From: Clostridiales bacterium
GTDB taxonomy: Bacteria; Bacillota; Clostridia; Lachnospirales; Lachnospiraceae
NCBI GenBank assembly: GCA_020859995.1
Contig: JAJBVE010000217.1
Coordinates: 1-40,744, forward strand
Length of the DNA: 40,744 bases
Direction of reading: 5' to 3'
Below, piece after piece: positions 7,770 to 15,800 of this stretch; position 1 is the first letter of the stretch; the number at the start of each line of letters is the position of its first letter. The translations under genes and the position numbers were made by a program. Below the pieces are notes generated by a model that saw nothing but the letters and a program-made list of their open reading frames with translations, searched no databases and had not been told where the DNA came from.

Positions 7770-7886
7770 ACGATGTGCCGAAGTTGCTTGTTTTTCGTGA
7801 GTTGCTGCTGTAAAATGATGATACTTACATACAGCAAAAAAGAAGCGATTGCTTATTTGGTATGTACATGGCTACAGGAGAACGAT

Positions 7887-8477
7887 ATGAAAAAACAGCC
7901 AGAAATCACAGATGCCACAAGAGAAAACCTTGTCAACTCATTCTTCCAGCTTGCAAGGAAAAACAATATAACCCAAATCACTGTCCGCGAGATTATAAAT
8001 TTAGCCGGGTATAGCCGGGCAACTTTTTATCGGTACTTCAAGGATGTCTTTGCTCTGGTAGAATATGCAGAGGATAGCTTTTTCGAGAAGACAAGAGCAG
8101 CGTTAGCAGAACATGAGGCAGGGAATGGAGCATATGACAGGCGCTTTTTTGAAATCTTCATCAAGTGCTTCAATGAAGACCCTATGCGTATATCTGTCCT
8201 GATGTCAGAACAAAACCTTTCTCATTTTATCAGGAGAATGAGAGAAAAGACGATTGACAATATAAATACTCAGATTGCAGACACGCCCAAGAAAGAGGCT
8301 GTAACAAATATGTTCTTTTTCAGCGTTTTTTCTGCAATAGCAAGCCACATACAAAACCCAAAAGCTCTGACCGATGAGGATCTGTTGGACATCATTCAGA
8401 AGCTATTTGCCGACTGGTATTGGCCACAGATGACAGGAACCACCAATACTCAAAATGCGATTGAAACAGGTTGGTAA
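7887..8477 (+). CDS. TetR/AcrR-family transcriptional regulator
   Basis: 196 residues from the ATG at 7887, preferred because AGGAG stands 6 bases upstream; the open frame reaches further to 7725 without a ribosome site or domain match. Residues about 10-55 are the TetR helix-turn-helix: ENLVNSFFQLARKNNITQIT, then VREIINLAGYSRATFYRYF and a following KDVFALVEYAE helix. The rest is an all-helical ligand-binding domain with no recognisable motif, ending in a short polar tail. It is divergent from the nitroreductase gene, a common arrangement in which the repressor is released by the compound the reductase attacks. A bidirectional terminator follows directly. Confidence 0.85.
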   Translation: MKKQPEITDATRENLVNSFFQLARKNNITQITVREIINLAGYSRATFYRYFKDVFALVEYAEDSFFEKTRAALAEHEAGNGAYDRRFFEIFIKCFNEDPMRISVLMSEQNLSHFIRRMREKTIDNINTQIADTPKKEAVTNMFFFSVFSAIASHIQNPKALTDEDLLDIIQKLFADWYWPQMTGTTNTQNAIETGW

Positions 8478-8486
8478 CGCATAAAA

Positions 8487-8529
8487 GCCCCGGTACAGCA
8501 ACCACAATTCTGTGGTGCTGCACCGGGGC
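8487..8529. terminator. Convergent terminator between tetR-type gene and relaxase gene
   Basis: A 19-20 base stem (8487-8506 with 8511-8529) with one mismatch, one bulge and loop ATTC. On the minus strand GGGGC is followed by TTTTAT. It ends leftward relaxase transcripts (stop at 8534) and probably rightward tetR transcripts. The apical part (CCACAATT..TGTGG) resembles the terminator at 6831-6864. Confidence 0.7.
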
Positions 8530-8533
8530 AATA

Positions 8534-9988
8534 TCATCTGTCAGTATTATGCTGTTGTTCCTGCTGCCTGCGCTGTTCCTGTTCTTCCTGCTCCACTCCC
8601 AAAATTGCCTCAACATTTTTCCGGGCGATGAGAAAATCCTGCATCTGCTTCCTGGCTTCCCGGTACTCCGCATAGGCCGCTTTCTTCTCACTCAGCACCT
8701 GGGCATACTCCTGATTGAGCTGTTTGATGGTGGGGATTTTGGATTTGCCCTTCCCCTGGCCGCCAGCGCCACCAAGTTGGTTAAACGCCGCCTTTGCTGC
8801 TTTGTGAAGGGTGATTTCCTCCCGGTGTTCCTCTAGGAATTTTTTGCTGTACCCGGACTTCTTGTAGGCGGCATAGGTCTCTTTCGTTCGTGAATAGTTG
8901 ATGATGTGTTTCTTCAGTGCCGCAATTTGTGCCAATCGCTGCTCCGCCGACTTGATGGAATCGGAAAGTTCGTTGAACCGAGTGGTAGCGGCGTCCGCCT
9001 TTTCCACCAGCTCATCAAAGGTGCCGATGTTATGCTCCTTGACGAAACAGACAGCTTCGGCCATCTGCTGTAAATTGAAGGATTTCGCCCAGCGAACATA
9101 ACCGCCGCCCTTGCCCTGCGCCCGCTTTGCCTCGATGTCGATCAAAAGCTGGAGCTTTGGCGGCGCTGCGGAGAACTGCTTCTCCTTTCTCCGTCGTTTG
9201 GGCTGATGCTCCCTGGCGCCAGCAAGGACAGCACGGATTTCTTCCTCTGAATATCCTTCACCGAGTGACCGCAGGCGGATAAATCTCTGCTGGTCTTTAC
9301 CTTTCAGGGCAATGTTCTTTCCCCGTTTGACCTCATAGCCGTACTCCTCCAGCATCCGCAAAAACGCTTCAAAATCCTCCGGCTTCTGCTGAAGGATGGC
9401 GTCGATAGCTTCGCAAATGCCGTCTCGGAAAGACGGATTTTTCGGGTATTCTGTCCGCCTCGTCCGCTCCCGGTAGGGCTTCGGTTCGATGATGGATAGG
9501 CCGTGCTGTACGCATAGCCTGTCGCTGATTTTCTGAATGGCCAGATAGGACAGATAAAAATTTTTGAACTTACGGCTCCCGTCCAGCGTGGTGGAATTGA
9601 AAATGATATGGTTGTGAATATGGGGCCTGTCTGTGTGAGTGGCCACGATAAAGGCGTGTTTGCCTCTGGTGAACCGCATCGCCAGCTCGTAGCCGATTTG
9701 ATTTGCCTCCTCCGCTGTGACCTCTCCCGGCTTGAAGGACTGCCGTATCTGGTAGGCGATGACATCATGTTTTTGCCGCCGCCCGGTGCTGTGTTCATAC
9801 TGCCGCTTAGACAGCATAAACTCCTCGTCTACGGTAAAAGGGTCGCACTCGTAGGCTGTGACCAAATCCCCCTTCTCTGTTTTCTCTGGGTTCTTGGCGT
9901 AGTCCGTCCGGTCATTCAGTGTCTGCGCAATGGTTTTCCCCTTATTGACGTGCAGGGGGATCAGTCTGGTTGCTGCGATGGGTCTCAC
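8534..9988 (-). CDS. Relaxase/mobilization nuclease, MobP type
   Basis: 484 residues as read from GTG 9988. The relaxase domain covers about 1-250. RTDYAKNPEKTEKG (residues 27-40) holds a tyrosine that is a candidate nicking residue, and HTDRPHIHNHIIFNS (118-132) is the metal-binding HxDxxHxHNH motif. The C-terminal half is basic and coiled-coil rich and ends in a glutamine-rich tail. It nicks the element's oriT and pilots the single strand in conjugation. The start is uncertain. GTG 9988 directly abuts the ribosome site, whereas codon ATC at 9979-9977, giving the family-typical opening (I/M)AATRLIPLHVNKG, sits 8 bases after GGAGG. It lies downstream of the toxin-antitoxin pair, separated from it by a hairpin. 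Confidence 0.9.
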   Translation of the reverse strand: MRPIAATRLIPLHVNKGKTIAQTLNDRTDYAKNPEKTEKGDLVTAYECDPFTVDEEFMLSKRQYEHSTGRRQKHDVIAYQIRQSFKPGEVTAEEANQIGYELAMRFTRGKHAFIVATHTDRPHIHNHIIFNSTTLDGSRKFKNFYLSYLAIQKISDRLCVQHGLSIIEPKPYRERTRRTEYPKNPSFRDGICEAIDAILQQKPEDFEAFLRMLEEYGYEVKRGKNIALKGKDQQRFIRLRSLGEGYSEEEIRAVLAGAREHQPKRRRKEKQFSAAPPKLQLLIDIEAKRAQGKGGGYVRWAKSFNLQQMAEAVCFVKEHNIGTFDELVEKADAATTRFNELSDSIKSAEQRLAQIAALKKHIINYSRTKETYAAYKKSGYSKKFLEEHREEITLHKAAKAAFNQLGGAGGQGKGKSKIPTIKQLNQEYAQVLSEKKAAYAEYREARKQMQDFLIARKNVEAILGVEQEEQEQRRQQEQQHNTDR

Positions 9989-10028
9989 CTCCTAAAAGTC
10001 AGCATTATTTTCAGTAAATATAGAAATA

Positions 10029-10068
10029 GTGAAGCAGCCGATGAGTAATTTCGCATCGGCTGCTTCAC
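10029..10068 (-). terminator. Stem-loop terminator after the AbiEii-type gene
   Basis: A perfect 15-base stem (10029-10043 with 10054-10068) and ten-base loop, 22 bases after the stop at 10090. Leftward it is followed by TATTTCTATATTTAC, a moderate U-rich tail. It separates the toxin-antitoxin transcript from the relaxase gene. Confidence 0.6.
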
Positions 10069-10089
10069 GAATATAAAAACATCTCTATG

Positions 10090-10800
10090 CTATTCCTGGG
10101 GAAGTACATCTTGGATATAGGCTTTCACTGTGGAATAAACCGTTTCAAAGGGCGGTTTCTCTACATCACCGGTCAGCCGAAATTTCTCATAAGCGTGTCT
10201 CAGATCGTCCGGGCGGTTCAGAAAACCCGTGAAATTCTCCAACTTTCTTCCGCTGTTTTCCAGTGTCAGCATAATTTCAGCGCTGTCAAAGATGAATGCT
10301 TTAGAAAGATAGTACAAATCTACCACATCTTTAATCCTGCGAAAAACTCTGTCGGTAGAAATTGCGGAAACCTTATCCGCAAGCATTTGTGCCGGAGTAA
10401 CGCCGCGGAAGCAAAAGCCCTCAATTTCATATAGCTGTGTTGGAACAACAGGCCGGTTCACATCAATATCCATGGAGAACAAAATCTCGCCTGTGGAACG
10501 GTCCGCCAACTCAAAACCGGCAGAGCGCCCTTCTCCATACATACGGTAGAGGCTCACCTCCAGGTCAATGCCGTTATTCGTGAGCGCCTTCTGCAACGAA
10601 ACGATCATCTGCCCGGCAGTCGGTGCCGTTTCCGAATACCAGTTTGCGTCAATATCAACTGTATGTCTGATTTCCTCGACATATCCCGCTTCCAGCAGGC
10701 AGGCTTTCAGCACCATTGAACCCTTAAAATCAATGGGAATCCTGCTGTCATATATGGCTTTCATCACCTGATACATCAGTTTTTCTTCTGCTGTCATCAT
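10090..10800 (-). CDS. AbiEii/AbiGii-type nucleotidyltransferase toxin
   Basis: 236 residues from the ATG at 10800 (a second ATG follows at 10797), with GAGG about 10 bases upstream. The nucleotidyltransferase core has FKGSMVLKACLLEAG (25-39) with the GS motif, HTVDIDANW (46-54) with the paired aspartates, SMDIDVNRP, and ADKVSAISTDRVFRRIKDVVDLYYLS, the downstream lysine/aspartate helix typical of AbiEii and MenT toxins. Such toxins block translation, for some members by adding nucleotides to tRNA, and act in phage abortive infection or plasmid stabilisation. The gene follows the XRE gene by 12 bases in one operon. On an ICE it may serve both retention and defence. Confidence 0.85.
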   Translation of the reverse strand: MMTAEEKLMYQVMKAIYDSRIPIDFKGSMVLKACLLEAGYVEEIRHTVDIDANWYSETAPTAGQMIVSLQKALTNNGIDLEVSLYRMYGEGRSAGFELADRSTGEILFSMDIDVNRPVVPTQLYEIEGFCFRGVTPAQMLADKVSAISTDRVFRRIKDVVDLYYLSKAFIFDSAEIMLTLENSGRKLENFTGFLNRPDDLRHAYEKFRLTGDVEKPPFETVYSTVKAYIQDVLPQE

Positions 10801-10812
10801 AAGGGCGTTTCC

Positions 10813-11469
10813 TCAATTTGCATAATAGTCTACTGCCGTCTCAGCCAGTTCCGCAAACCTGTCCTGATACTCCGGGACGACGAACACTCCGGCAAAGCTG
10901 TCTCCGTTTTTAGAATAGTATCGGCTCAGCGCCTCCGTAATACCCTGCATATCCAGGATAGATTCGTTGGCGAGTGCATCTGCCACTGTCCGATTAAAAT
11001 CGGTATACCGCAAGCCATTTCTTTCCTCCACATTATAGGGGCTGACCTGATTGCCAAGCAAGACGACGCCGTTAAAGCGAGCGGCGGCATCACTGCCGTA
11101 CCCCCATACAATAAACTCATCGCTGCGCCCGCCAAAATTGCCCTGACACATCAGCGCTTCGTCCAGAGCAAAGACAAACGGTTCTCCAATACGTTCCTGA
11201 ACCGCCTTGAGCCACGAGATGGAACCCACAAAATCACTACGCTTTGGCAGGTCATCCTTTCGTGGGTCATACTTGGGTAGCGATGCCGTCTTTTTGTTTG
11301 CAAGGTCAGACTGAATGCGGTTCTCCAACAGATCAAGCATATATTCAGGCGGCTTACGCACACCCGTTTCCCAATTCTGAATGGTACGAAACGGAATGTG
11401 ATACCGGGCAGCAAATTCGCTTTGCGTGTCGCCCAGGCGTGTTCTCATTTCACGAATATCCATTTTCAT
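10813..11469 (-). CDS. XRE-type helix-turn-helix protein, likely antitoxin/autorepressor of the AbiEii pair
   Basis: About 218 residues from the ATG at 11469; GTG 11472 and ATG 11463 are alternatives, and none has a convincing ribosome site. Residues about 10-50 (MRTRLGDTQSEFAARYHIP followed by FRTIQNWETGVRKPPEYML) form an XRE helix-turn-helix. The rest (from SDFVGSISWLKAVQERIGEP through the FNRTVADALANESILDMQGI stretch) is a domain I do not recognise by name, seen next to AbiEii toxins in gut Firmicutes as far as I recall. It differs from the winged-helix AbiEi antitoxin. The predicted promoter lies so close that the transcript should be nearly leaderless, and a 19-bp inverted repeat covers its spacer, which fits tight self-repression. 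Confidence 0.7.
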   Translation of the reverse strand: MKMDIREMRTRLGDTQSEFAARYHIPFRTIQNWETGVRKPPEYMLDLLENRIQSDLANKKTASLPKYDPRKDDLPKRSDFVGSISWLKAVQERIGEPFVFALDEALMCQGNFGGRSDEFIVWGYGSDAAARFNGVVLLGNQVSPYNVEERNGLRYTDFNRTVADALANESILDMQGITEALSRYYSKNGDSFAGVFVVPEYQDRFAELAETAVDYYAN

Positions 11470-11480
11470 CACCCAGCATT

Positions 11481-11509
11481 ATCATACACCCAATGGGTGT
11501 ATTCGTCAA
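11481..11509 (-). promoter_or_regulatory. Promoter with embedded 19-bp operator for the XRE/AbiEii operon
   Basis: TTGACG (11509-11504), exactly 17 bases, then TATGAT (11486-11481). The inverted repeat ATACACCCA-A-TGGGTGTAT (11484-11502, 9-bp arms) fills the spacer and enters the -10 box, so a bound dimer would exclude polymerase. The expected transcription start, near 11474, is only about 5 bases from the ATG at 11469. Confidence 0.7.
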
Positions 11510-11611
11510 GAGCATTATTTTACAACCCAAGCCTATTGTTTTCCAGTCCATCTTCGTGGCTTTTTTCTCGATTCATGAATTGGTGTTTTCAGCGATTTTC
11601 AAATAGAGACA

Positions 11612-11641
11612 GCCCCAAACGGAGAACTGTCCGTCTGGGGC
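11612..11641. terminator. Stem-loop after the small membrane protein gene
   Basis: A 12-base stem (11612-11623 with 11630-11641, one mismatch) 54 bases beyond the stop at 11695. Leftward the tail is TGTCTCTATTTG, weakly U-rich, so it may be an inefficient terminator or an RNA-stabilising hairpin. The rest of 11510-11694 shows no gene. Confidence 0.45.
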
Positions 11642-11694
11642 CATAAAAAAGATAATCTGCCGATTTTGTCGATTGGCGAATAGATTTGAAGTCA

Positions 11695-12000
11695 TCACGA
11701 CTTGATAAAGTCCCACAGGGAATCGCTCAATGCATCCACCACTCCGATCACCCATCCAGTAGCGAAGGGAATGACGAACACCACAAACCCAATCACTAGC
11801 ATTCGGATTGCTTCTGCTCCGGTGCTGATGCCCATCAGATAACTGAGGACGGCAAGCACGAAGCAAAGCCCGGAAAAGATATAGAAAAGCACTCCTGCGA
11901 AGCTGGTCAGAAACACGCCGACCCACTTTGCGATGGTCACGGCCAGCGCCACCGGCAGAGCAAGCAGCTTAAACGGCAATTTCAATAACGATACGACCAT
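11695..12000 (-). CDS. Small hydrophobic ICE membrane protein, CD1845-like
   Basis: 101 residues from the ATG at 12000, 7 bases after AGGAGG; an ATG at 12006 abuts the ribosome site and is less likely. There are three probable membrane spans: about 5-25 (LLKLPFKLLALPVALAVTIA), 28-53 (VGVFLTSFAGVLFYIFSGLC) and 65-88 (AIRMLVIGFVVFVIPFATGW). It resembles the small CD1845-type proteins of clostridial conjugative transposons, from recall of size, hydrophobic pattern and location. The function is unknown. It follows the DUF6809-like gene by 15 bases. Confidence 0.65.
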   Translation of the reverse strand: MVVSLLKLPFKLLALPVALAVTIAKWVGVFLTSFAGVLFYIFSGLCFVLAVLSYLMGISTGAEAIRMLVIGFVVFVIPFATGWVIGVVDALSDSLWDFIKS

Positions 12001-12015
12001 GTTCATACCTCCTGT

Positions 12016-12306
12016 CTATTCCATGTACTTGAAATATCTCGCACCGTACACCTCGTAAATCTCCTGCATCAGCATCACGCCCAAGGTCAGGCCGTAGCGG
12101 AAATGCTCCTCCTCCGCATAGAACTGGCTCTCATACATTTCTTCACGAAGCTGTTCCAACTGCTTTTTGTCCGGATCACTCAGCCTGCCGTGCAGTTCCT
12201 CGTACATTCGGTTCACGTTTGCCTCTGCCTTCACAAAACGCTCGTCCTGCGACATAATCGCCTCTGCCGGGTAGATGCGCCCATTGTAGAGCAATTCCAT
12301 AATCAT
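12016..12306 (-). CDS. DUF6809-like small ICE protein
   Basis: 96 residues from the ATG at 12306, chosen because GGAGG lies 8 bases upstream and the protein then begins MIMELLYNGRIYPAEAI, the expected family opening. A longer reading from TTG 12357 is possible. It is charged and helical (RFVKAEANVNRMYEELHGRL, LEQLREEMYESQFYAEEEHF), with a hydrophobic patch near the end (GLTLGVMLMQEIYEVYG). The function is unknown. Its ATG overlaps the stop of a 19-codon ORF read from 12362 (ATGA), so it may be translated by coupling. Confidence 0.65.
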   Translation of the reverse strand: MIMELLYNGRIYPAEAIMSQDERFVKAEANVNRMYEELHGRLSDPDKKQLEQLREEMYESQFYAEEEHFRYGLTLGVMLMQEIYEVYGARYFKYME

Positions 12307-12362
12307 TTTGCTGTCCTCCGTTTCTGTCGGGATTTTATAGCTGTGTGCCTGTTCCAATCCAT
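12303..12362 (-). CDS. Possible 19-residue basic leader peptide
   Basis: MDWNRHTAIKSRQKRRTAK starts at an ATG (12362-12360) four bases after GGAGGG and ends in TGA overlapping the ATG of the DUF6809-like gene. The initiation signals are good and the overlap is the kind used for translational coupling. The peptide is strongly basic. Whether it is made is unknown. It could simply reload ribosomes for the next gene. Confidence 0.4.
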   Translation of the reverse strand: MDWNRHTAIKSRQKRRTAK

Positions 12363-12441
12363 CCTGCCCTCCTTTGCCTTTCCTGATTCCATTTTATCAG
12401 AGATGCGAGATAGCGCAATGATGTCGCCGCAGCTATGTATC

Positions 12442-12465
12442 GGCATGGGGGATGTTCCCCATGCC
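12442..12465. repeat. Perfect 9-bp stem-loop downstream of mobC
   Basis: GGCATGGGG-GATGTT-CCCCATGCC, 13 bases beyond the mobC stop. There is no U-tract on either side, so it is a poor intrinsic terminator. Being next to the relaxosome gene, it could belong to oriT, but no known nic sequence was recognised. The remaining bases of 12363-12478 show no gene. Confidence 0.5.
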
Positions 12466-12478
12466 TTGACAGTCTGAT

Positions 12479-12820
12479 TTATGAGAGAGAGGCAAGCACC
12501 CGCAGGGATTCCTTTTGGGTCGCCCAAATCTCATCCAGCCGTTCCTGCAAGTCCTGAATGTCAGCGGCATAAATGCTGCCGGTGGCATTGGCCTTTTTCG
12601 AGTACTGATTGAGGTTATTCGAGCATTTGCGGAGAAGGACGCTGATTTGCCGGGGATAGTCATAATTCATGTTGAGACAATACCCATTCAGCGCCATCTT
12701 GCGGAGATAGGCGCTCATACTGCGAACACCTCCGTCCTCCATCTTTTTACGGATGATCTCCAACTCGGACTGGCTGACCCGAAAGTGCAGCATCACGTCC
12801 CGGTTTTCGATTTCTGACAT
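12479..12820 (-). CDS. mobC: Relaxosome accessory protein, MobC family
   Basis: 113 residues from the ATG at 12820, which overlaps the TGA of the giant upstream gene (TGATG) and has GAGGAGG 6 bases upstream. The N-terminal part (RDVMLHFRVSQSELEIIRKK, then GGVRSMSAYLRKMALNG) is a ribbon-helix-helix DNA-binding fold. It is followed by the MobC hallmark LLRKCSNNLNQYSKKANATG and a C-terminal helix. MobC proteins bind near oriT, help melt it and assist the relaxase. The partner relaxase lies 2.5 kb downstream, at 8534-9988, in the same orientation. Confidence 0.85.
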   Translation of the reverse strand: MSEIENRDVMLHFRVSQSELEIIRKKMEDGGVRSMSAYLRKMALNGYCLNMNYDYPRQISVLLRKCSNNLNQYSKKANATGSIYAADIQDLQERLDEIWATQKESLRVLASLS

Positions 12821-15800
12821 CACAGCACCTCCTCGGTGCGCTGGGTGGTATCCCGGCGGGGCGGCGGCACCTGACTGGATTTTTGCTTCAGGTCAGCCAG
12901 CACGGAGGGGCGTCCCTCAGAAAGTTCATCAGCCTCCCGTTCGGCAGCGCTGCCACCCTCCATGTTGAGGGCAGCATCCAGCTCGGCCAGCCGTGCGGAT
13001 TTCTCCGCCAGCTCTGCCTCCTGGGGGAAGGGCTTGCCCACCTCGGCCTGCGTCGCCTCCCGCTGCTGTTCCAGCGTTTCCAGCCGGGTCTGCGCCTGCT
13101 CCAGCCTTGCGGGGATGTTGTTCAGCGCATTGTCCAGCCGGATCAGGTTGCCTCTGGCATCGGAGCCGATGGCTACCCGGTGGGTCATACTGCCTTTCAG
13201 AGAAATCACGAATTCTTTGTTGAAGCTGTCAAAGGACAGCTCCATCTGGAACCCACGATAACTGCCCAGAGGATAGCCCTCCACGGCATTGGCGGTCTTG
13301 CAGACGGCGAGGATGGCCTCGCCAGCATCCGCCTTTTCCGTGTAGGTTCTCCCGGCAACAGTCATACCGGCGAAGCCGTCTTTGGGGTGCGGGTGTGCCG
13401 CAACCGTAGCGATGTCCTGCCGGAAGCCCTCGATATTGCTGTGCTGCTGTTCGATCTCCCTGGGGAAGTATTTCAGGAGCTGGTCTTCCAGCCGGTACTG
13501 CTTACTGCGGAAGTCCGCTTTCAGCACTTTCAGTCTGGCCACGTCGATGTCCAAGTCCATCTTTTCCTTGATGAGCGGCGACCCTGCGCACAGCGCCTTG
13601 ATCTCCGCATAGGAGAGAGCCTGCTCGTCCACGTCGTCGCAGGAGCGAACCGGCGACTTGCTGGTCATAATCTGTGAAATAAACTTCTGCTTGTTCTCAA
13701 GGGTCTGGTAGAGGTAGGCGTCGAACGTCCCCTCGGTAACATAGCTGTATACATGAACGTCCTTATTTTTATTGCCCTGACGGATGATACGCCCGTTGCG
13801 CTGGGTCATGTCCGCAGGCCGCCAGCCCACATCCAGGTGATGAACGGCCACCAGCCTGTCTTGGACGTTGGTGCCTGCGCCCATCTTTTGGGTAGAGCCG
13901 AGTAACACCCGCACCTGGCCGGAGCGCACCTTTGCAAACAACTCCTTCTTTTTGGCCTCTGTGTCGGCGTCGTGGATAAAGGCGATCTCCTCATGGGGGA
14001 CGCCCATCGCCTCCAGCTTAGAGCGAATATCATCATAGACATTGAAGGTGCCGTCATTTTTTGGGGTAGACATATCACAGAACAGGAGCTGTGTCAGTCG
14101 CCCCGGCGTTCCTTCCTGCCAGATGCGGAACACATTGTTCACACAGGCGTTCAGCTTACTGTTGGGGTCATCAGGTAGCAACGGGTTCATGAGCCGCTGG
14201 TCGAGACCGATTTTCCTGCCGTCCGACGTGATGCAAAGCATATTATCCTCTGAGGCATCTACAGCCCCAGCATGGACTTTCGATGCCCGTTCCGACAACG
14301 CTGCTACCATCTCTTTCTGAATCTCCGAGGGCTGTACCACCACGGTCTCAAAGTGAGCCTCCGGCACCGGCAAATCGAGCTGGTCGCTGGTCTTAATGTC
14401 CGCAACCTCTTTGAACATAGCCATCAATTCTGGCAAATTGAAGAAGCGGGCGAACCGGGTTCGCGCTCTATATCCTGTGCCTTCTGGCGCAAGCTCTATG
14501 GCCGTCTGTGTTTCACCAAAGGTTGACGCCCAGGCGTCGAAGTGGGTCAAGCCCTTCTGCTGGAGGGTGCTGTACTGGAGGTAACGCATAACGGTGTACA
14601 ACTCGGTCATGCTGTTGCTGACTGGGGTGCCGGTGGCAAACACCACGCCCCGCCCGCCGGTGATCTCGTCCATATAGCGGCATTTCATATACATATCCGA
14701 GGACTTTTGCGCCTCAGAAGTAGACAATCCCGCCACATTTCTCATTTTGGTGTACAGGAACAAGTTCTTAAAGGCGTGCGATTCGTCCACAAAGAGCCTG
14801 TCCACGCCCAACTGTTCAAACGTGACCACATCGTCCTTCCGTTCTGTGCTGGTCAACTTGTCCAGTCTGGCCTGGAGGGAACGTCGGGTCTTTTCCATCT
14901 GCTTGATGGTAAAGTTCTCGCCACGCTGGTACTTTGCAATGGCGATGGCCTGCTCAATGTCATCGATCTGCTCCTGCAACAGGCGCTCCTGTCGCTCTGC
15001 GGAGACCGGGATTTTTTCAAACTGGCTGTGGCCAATGATAACGGCGTCATAGTCGCCGGTGGCAATCCTGGCGCAGAACTTCTTTCGCCGTGCGGTCTCG
15101 AAGTCCTTCCGGGTTGCCACCAGAATTTTTGCGCTGGGATAGAGCCGCAGGAACTCATTGGCCCACTGGGTGGTCAGGTGGTTGGGAACCACAAAGAGGG
15201 ACTTCTGACATAGCCCCAGCCGTTTCGATTCCATCGCCGCCGCAGCCATCTCGAACGTCTTGCCTGCCCCCACTTCGTGCGCCAACAGGGTGTTGCCGCC
15301 GTAGAGGACGTGTGCAATGGCATTTCTCTGGTGTTCCCGTAACATAATCTCAGGGTTCATCCCCACGAAATGAATGTGGGAGCCGTCGAACTCACGGGGA
15401 CGGGTGCTGTTAAACAATTCGTTGTACTTCTGGCAGAGCGCCTCCCGGCGCTTCGGGTCTTTCCAAACCCAATCCTGAAAAGCGTCCTTGATGGCCTGCT
15501 GTTTCTGCTGGGCCAGGGTGGTCTCCTTCTTGTTCAGGACACGCTTCTGCTTGCCGTCAGCATCCTCCACCGTGTCATAGATACGGACGTCCTTCAGGTT
15601 CAGCGTCTCCTCTAGGATACGATAGGCATTTGCCCGGTCTGTACCGTAGGTCACATAGGCCGCTACATCGTGGCGGTTGGGGACGGTTTTGCCCGTGATC
15701 TGCCATTCTGCCGTCATGGGCGAAAACTTCACCTCAATACTGCGGCGCATATAAAAGGGCGTCTCAAAGGTCTCCTGCATGAACTGCTGGATATACTCCC

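Noticed and set aside
12303-12527. 74-codon minus-strand frame covering the mobC to DUF6809 gap
   Set aside because: Only its last 19 codons have a ribosome site; the upstream part crosses the hairpin and the 3' end of mobC without recognisable features.
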